A stretch of DNA of 64,000 nucleotides from Streptomyces sp. NBC_01198 (GTDB lineage Bacteria; Actinomycetota; Actinomycetes; Streptomycetales; Streptomycetaceae). Numbering within the stretch: position 1 is the first letter of the stretch; each line of letters opens with the position of its first letter. Of the stretch, positions 61,407 through 64,000 are shown one piece after another. The stretch lies in the NCBI RefSeq assembly GCF_036010485.1, contig NZ_CP108568.1, positions 7,052,001-7,116,000 on the forward strand, in the 5' to 3' direction. Both the position numbers and the translations under genes were made by a program. The notes beneath the pieces are model-generated. The model did not search any database. It was not told where the DNA came from and worked only from the letters and a program-made list of their open reading frames with translations.

Positions 61407-62786
61407 ATGACGGAGCGTCTGGTGGTCATCGGCGGTGACGCGGCGGGCATGACGGCCGCCTCCCAGGCGCGGCGCCGCCGGGCGGACGACGACCTGGAGA
61501 TCGTCGCCTTCGAACGCGGGCACCACACCTCGTACTCCGCCTGCGGCATCCCGTACTGGATCGGCGGTACCGTGCCGGTCCGCGACACCCTGATCGCCAG
61601 GACCGCGGCGGAACACCGGGCACGGGCCATCGACCTGCGGCTGGGTACCGAGGTCACCGAGATCGATCAGGAACGCGGCCGGATCCGCAGCCGGGACGCC
61701 GACGGCGCCGAGCAGTGGACCGGCTACGACCACCTGGTCATCGCCACCGGCGCGGTGCCGGTGCGCCCGCCGCTGCCCGGCATCGACGCGCCCGGCGTCT
61801 ACGGCGTGCAGACCCTGGACGACGGCGAGGCGCTGCTGGGCGGCCTGGACCGCGGGGGAGTGCGCCACGCCGTGGTGATCGGCGGCGGCTACATCGGCGT
61901 GGAGATGGCCGAGGCGATGCTCCAGCGGGGTCTGGCCGTGACACTGATCGACCGGAACGAGCAGCCCATGACCACCCTGGACCCCGACATGGGGCGGCTG
62001 GTGCGCGGCGCGCTCGAAGGCCTCGGCGTGCTCGTGGTCTCCGGCACCCCGGTCCGCGCGGTGCTCACCGGCGACGACGGCCGGGTCAGGGCGGTCGCCA
62101 CCGACGACGCGGAGCACCCCGCGGACCTGGTGGTGCTCGGCCTCGGCGTACGCCCGGAGACCGGCCTTGCCGCCGCGGCGGGGCTGCCGCTGGGCGCGCA
62201 CGGCGGCCTGCTCACCGACCGCGCCATGCGGGTGCGCGACACCGAGCGCATCTGGGCAGGCGGCGACTGCGTCGAAGTGCTCAACCTGGTCTCGGGCGCC
62301 CTCCAGCACATCGCGCTTGGCACCCATGCCAACAAGCACGGCAGGATCATCGGCACCAACATCGGCGGCGGCTACGCCACCTTCCCCGGCGTGGTCGGCA
62401 CCGCCGTCAGCAAGGTGTGCGACATCGAGATCGCACGCACCGGGCTGAAGGAGTCCCAGGCACGCGCCGCCGGACTGCGCTTCGTGACCGCGGTCATCGA
62501 GTCCACCAGCCGCGCGGGCTACTACCCGGACGCGGACCCGATGACCGTCAAGATGCTCGCGGAACGCCGGACGGGGCGGCTGCTCGGCGTGCAGATCGTC
62601 GGCGGCGAGGGCGCGGGAAAGCGGGTCGACGTGGGGGCTGTGGCGCTGACCGCGGGCATGACGGTGGAGCAGATGCTCGGCCTGGACCTCGGCTACGCCC
62701 CGCCCTTCTCCCCGGTCTGGGACCCGGTGCTCGTGGCCGCCCGCAAGGCCGCCGTCGCGGTCGCCGCGGACATCGCCGCGGACTGA
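61407..62786 (+). CDS. CoA-disulfide-reductase/NADH-oxidase-like flavoprotein
   Basis: A 459-residue FAD protein. The FAD motif is LVVIGGDAAGMTAASQARRR, the redox Cys46 lies in SYSACGIPYWIGG, the NAD motif is AVVIGGGYIGVEMAEAML, and the second FAD segment is IWAGGDCVEVLNLVSG. A C-terminal dimerisation domain with TAGMTVEQMLGLDLGYAPPFSPVWDP follows. A single Cys and this layout match CoA-disulfide reductases and NADH oxidases. ATG 61407 has AGGAG about eleven bases upstream. Confidence 0.92.
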   Translation: MTERLVVIGGDAAGMTAASQARRRRADDDLEIVAFERGHHTSYSACGIPYWIGGTVPVRDTLIARTAAEHRARAIDLRLGTEVTEIDQERGRIRSRDADGAEQWTGYDHLVIATGAVPVRPPLPGIDAPGVYGVQTLDDGEALLGGLDRGGVRHAVVIGGGYIGVEMAEAMLQRGLAVTLIDRNEQPMTTLDPDMGRLVRGALEGLGVLVVSGTPVRAVLTGDDGRVRAVATDDAEHPADLVVLGLGVRPETGLAAAAGLPLGAHGGLLTDRAMRVRDTERIWAGGDCVEVLNLVSGALQHIALGTHANKHGRIIGTNIGGGYATFPGVVGTAVSKVCDIEIARTGLKESQARAAGLRFVTAVIESTSRAGYYPDADPMTVKMLAERRTGRLLGVQIVGGEGAGKRVDVGAVALTAGMTVEQMLGLDLGYAPPFSPVWDPVLVAARKAAVAVAADIAAD

Positions 62787-62810
62787 CCGGTCCGCCGCCC
62801 GGGTTCCGGG

Positions 62811-63707
62811 TCAGGACGCCGCGGACGCCAGCTTGTCCAGGGCTTCGAGCAGCGGCGGCAGCGCGGGGCCGCGGCCGACGGGCAGCACCTCGCCGGGCGC
62901 CTCGTCGAGCAGGACGAACGCGACGTCGTCGGTCCTGGCGACCAGGCTCCACCCGGGCCCGTCGGCCCGCAGCGAGCCCGCCGTGGTGCGTACCCGGCCG
63001 GGCGGCGGAGGGGTGCGGAGGTATTCCTCGGCGCCCTGCAGGGCGCGGCGCAGACCGGCGTGGGCGACCGGGGGCGCAGGCGCTGCCGCCGCGTCGGTGT
63101 CCGCGGTGCCGGCCCGCGCTTCTCGCCCCTCCTTCGCGGCGCCCCGTGTCGTCCGGTCGTGTGCGCCGGCCGCCCCGGTGCGTGCTTTCGCCGCGGAGTC
63201 CGGGGAGTCCGCCTCCGGGGCGTCCGCCGGCAGCAACTGGTCGCGCCACTCGAACCACCGGATCGCGATCTCGTCCGCGCCCATCCGCCGCTGCGGCGGG
63301 CCCCATACCGAGACGTCCGGCGGCGCGAGGGCGGGCCCCGCCTCCTCGTCCGCCGGATCGTGCGGCCCCGGGATGCCCGGCACCGACACGGCGACCGGCA
63401 ACGGCCAGCCGGGCAGCGACGCGGCCAGCGTGTCGTCCTCGGGGGAGAGCTCGTACTCAAGACCGCAGTCCCACGCGGCGAGCGCGCACGCGACCATGGC
63501 GGCGTCCGTGGTCGCGACCGTCCAGCGGGCGCCACCGCCGTCCTGACCGAACATCAGGCCGTAGCCGTACGGCAGCGGGTCGAGGCCCAGATACGCGCAG
63601 GCGGCGGGATAGTCGTCGCCGAGGACGCCGGGAAAGCGCTCCGGCGTCAGCATCGCGGCCGTCAGCACGAACAGCTCGTCGTCCCCCGTGCTCTCCGCCG
63701 CGGCCAT
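62811..63707 (-). CDS. Hypothetical protein, unknown family
   Basis: A 298-residue cytoplasmic protein. It begins MAAAESTGDDELFVLTAAML, with a folded-looking N-terminus (PERFPGVLGDDYPAACAYLG, ARWTVATTDAAMVACALAAW), a low-complexity Ala/Asp/Arg middle (residues 155-210), and a C-terminal helix/strand region (LRRALQGAEEYLRTP, DDVAFVLLDEAPGEVLP). GGGAGGG is six bases from the ATG. I do not recognise the family. It is convergent with the flavoprotein. Confidence 0.75.
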   Translation of the reverse strand: MAAAESTGDDELFVLTAAMLTPERFPGVLGDDYPAACAYLGLDPLPYGYGLMFGQDGGGARWTVATTDAAMVACALAAWDCGLEYELSPEDDTLAASLPGWPLPVAVSVPGIPGPHDPADEEAGPALAPPDVSVWGPPQRRMGADEIAIRWFEWRDQLLPADAPEADSPDSAAKARTGAAGAHDRTTRGAAKEGREARAGTADTDAAAAPAPPVAHAGLRRALQGAEEYLRTPPPPGRVRTTAGSLRADGPGWSLVARTDDVAFVLLDEAPGEVLPVGRGPALPPLLEALDKLASAAS

Positions 63708-63756
63708 GTGACGCCCTCCCTCTCGTTCCGGTCCGCGCACCCTAACCAGCCGGTAA

Positions 63757-63996
63757 CGTCCGCGTCGAGGGGTCGCGCGGCCCGCGCGGGGCGAGGAGGC
63801 GCACGCCCCGGGCGCGGGAGCGCACACAGCCCTCCGGCGCGGCCGGGGCCGTCGTGCGTGGCCAACGCGGCTTGCGGCCGCGGCGAGTTCCGCGGGTCCG
63901 GCCGGGTCGGGACTCCAGGTGGTCACGGACGCCGGGCACTGCGTCATGTTCGGCAATCCGCGGGCCTACGCGGCGGCGATCAGTGCGGGCGCCTGA
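63757..63996 (+). pseudogene. Alpha/beta-hydrolase C-terminal remnant
   Basis: One frame stays open from just after a TAA near 63755 to TGA 63994-63996. Its last 25 residues (LQVVTDAGHCVMFGNPRAY, then AAAISAGA) read like the catalytic-His strand and final helix of an alpha/beta hydrolase. The preceding residues are Arg/Ala/Gly-rich with no hydrolase core, nucleophile elbow or start codon. I interpret it as the 3' scrap of a deleted gene. This is low-confidence because the similarity is short. Confidence 0.4.
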
Positions 63997-64000
63997 CCGC

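Overview
The window is GC-rich chromosomal DNA with high third-codon GC, frequent GTG/TTG starts, many leaderless-looking promoters, ECF-type promoters, TetR/LacI/ROK/XRE-TPR regulators, F420-type enzymes and secreted CBM13 hydrolases. That combination points to a Streptomyces-like member of the Streptomycetaceae. I saw no rRNA, tRNA, CRISPR array, transposase or secondary-metabolite cluster.

Layout. 1-2220: the 3' part of a DUF5682-like gene. 2450-9919: a carbohydrate-uptake block with a ROK regulator, an aldehyde dehydrogenase leading a CUT1 sugar ABC transporter (lipoprotein plus two permeases), a terminator, and a secreted GH6 cellulase behind an exact CebR-type operator. 10300-12344: an ECF sigma factor behind a tandem promoter-like repeat, a single-TM partner and a four-TM protein. 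12430-17562: a PfkB kinase, DUF6227, a shortened ThuA-like protein, AraC and TetR regulators with visible operators, and two small membrane proteins. 17643-19200: glyA under a ZTP riboswitch, separated from its convergent neighbour by a perfect 62-bp palindrome. 19346-20362: a 3-hydroxyisobutyryl-CoA hydrolase-like gene.

20553-28021 looks like a fungal-wall-degrading island. A LacI regulator is followed by a GH30 beta-glucanase with CBM13, a flippase-like membrane protein, and a translationally coupled GH16 beta-1,3-glucanase/GH18 chitinase pair that shares an identical 229-bp CBM13 segment. GH30 and GH16 have the same upstream motif, and GH16 also has a DasR-like box. 28115-31096 is a two-component system with two small exported proteins. 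31164-33684 holds an unusual family-A DNA polymerase and a thioredoxin with a textbook SigR promoter. 33702-36283 is a divergent citrate synthase pair, one member with a DNA-binding-like N-terminus. 36426-39797 carries a quinone oxidoreductase, htpX-pspAB and small stress or redox genes.

39861-44434: an MFS exporter, a SnoaL protein, an XRE-TPR regulator and a divergent conserved protein. 44483-48110: an amino acid/amine permease with a copper amine oxidase. 48223-52911: a CaiB-thiolase-FadB operon from a leaderless promoter with a KstR-like site. 52958-57034: a MerR regulator, an M1 lipoprotein peptidase, a fatty acid desaturase and a GNAT. 57207-62786: tex (apparently an ATC start), small proteins, MOSC, NADAR and a CoA-disulfide-reductase-like flavoprotein. 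62811-63707: an unrecognised gene. The last 240 bases appear to hold the tail of a lost alpha/beta hydrolase gene.

The dominant themes are polysaccharide foraging (cellulose, fungal wall), acyl-CoA and amine catabolism, and envelope or thiol stress, with many readable operators. The most original observations are the shared KTTAARTCMCGT motif linking three sugar loci, the CBM13 gene-conversion tract, the shortened ThuA, the Shine-Dalgarno-sequestering leader of the response regulator, and the noncanonical tex start.
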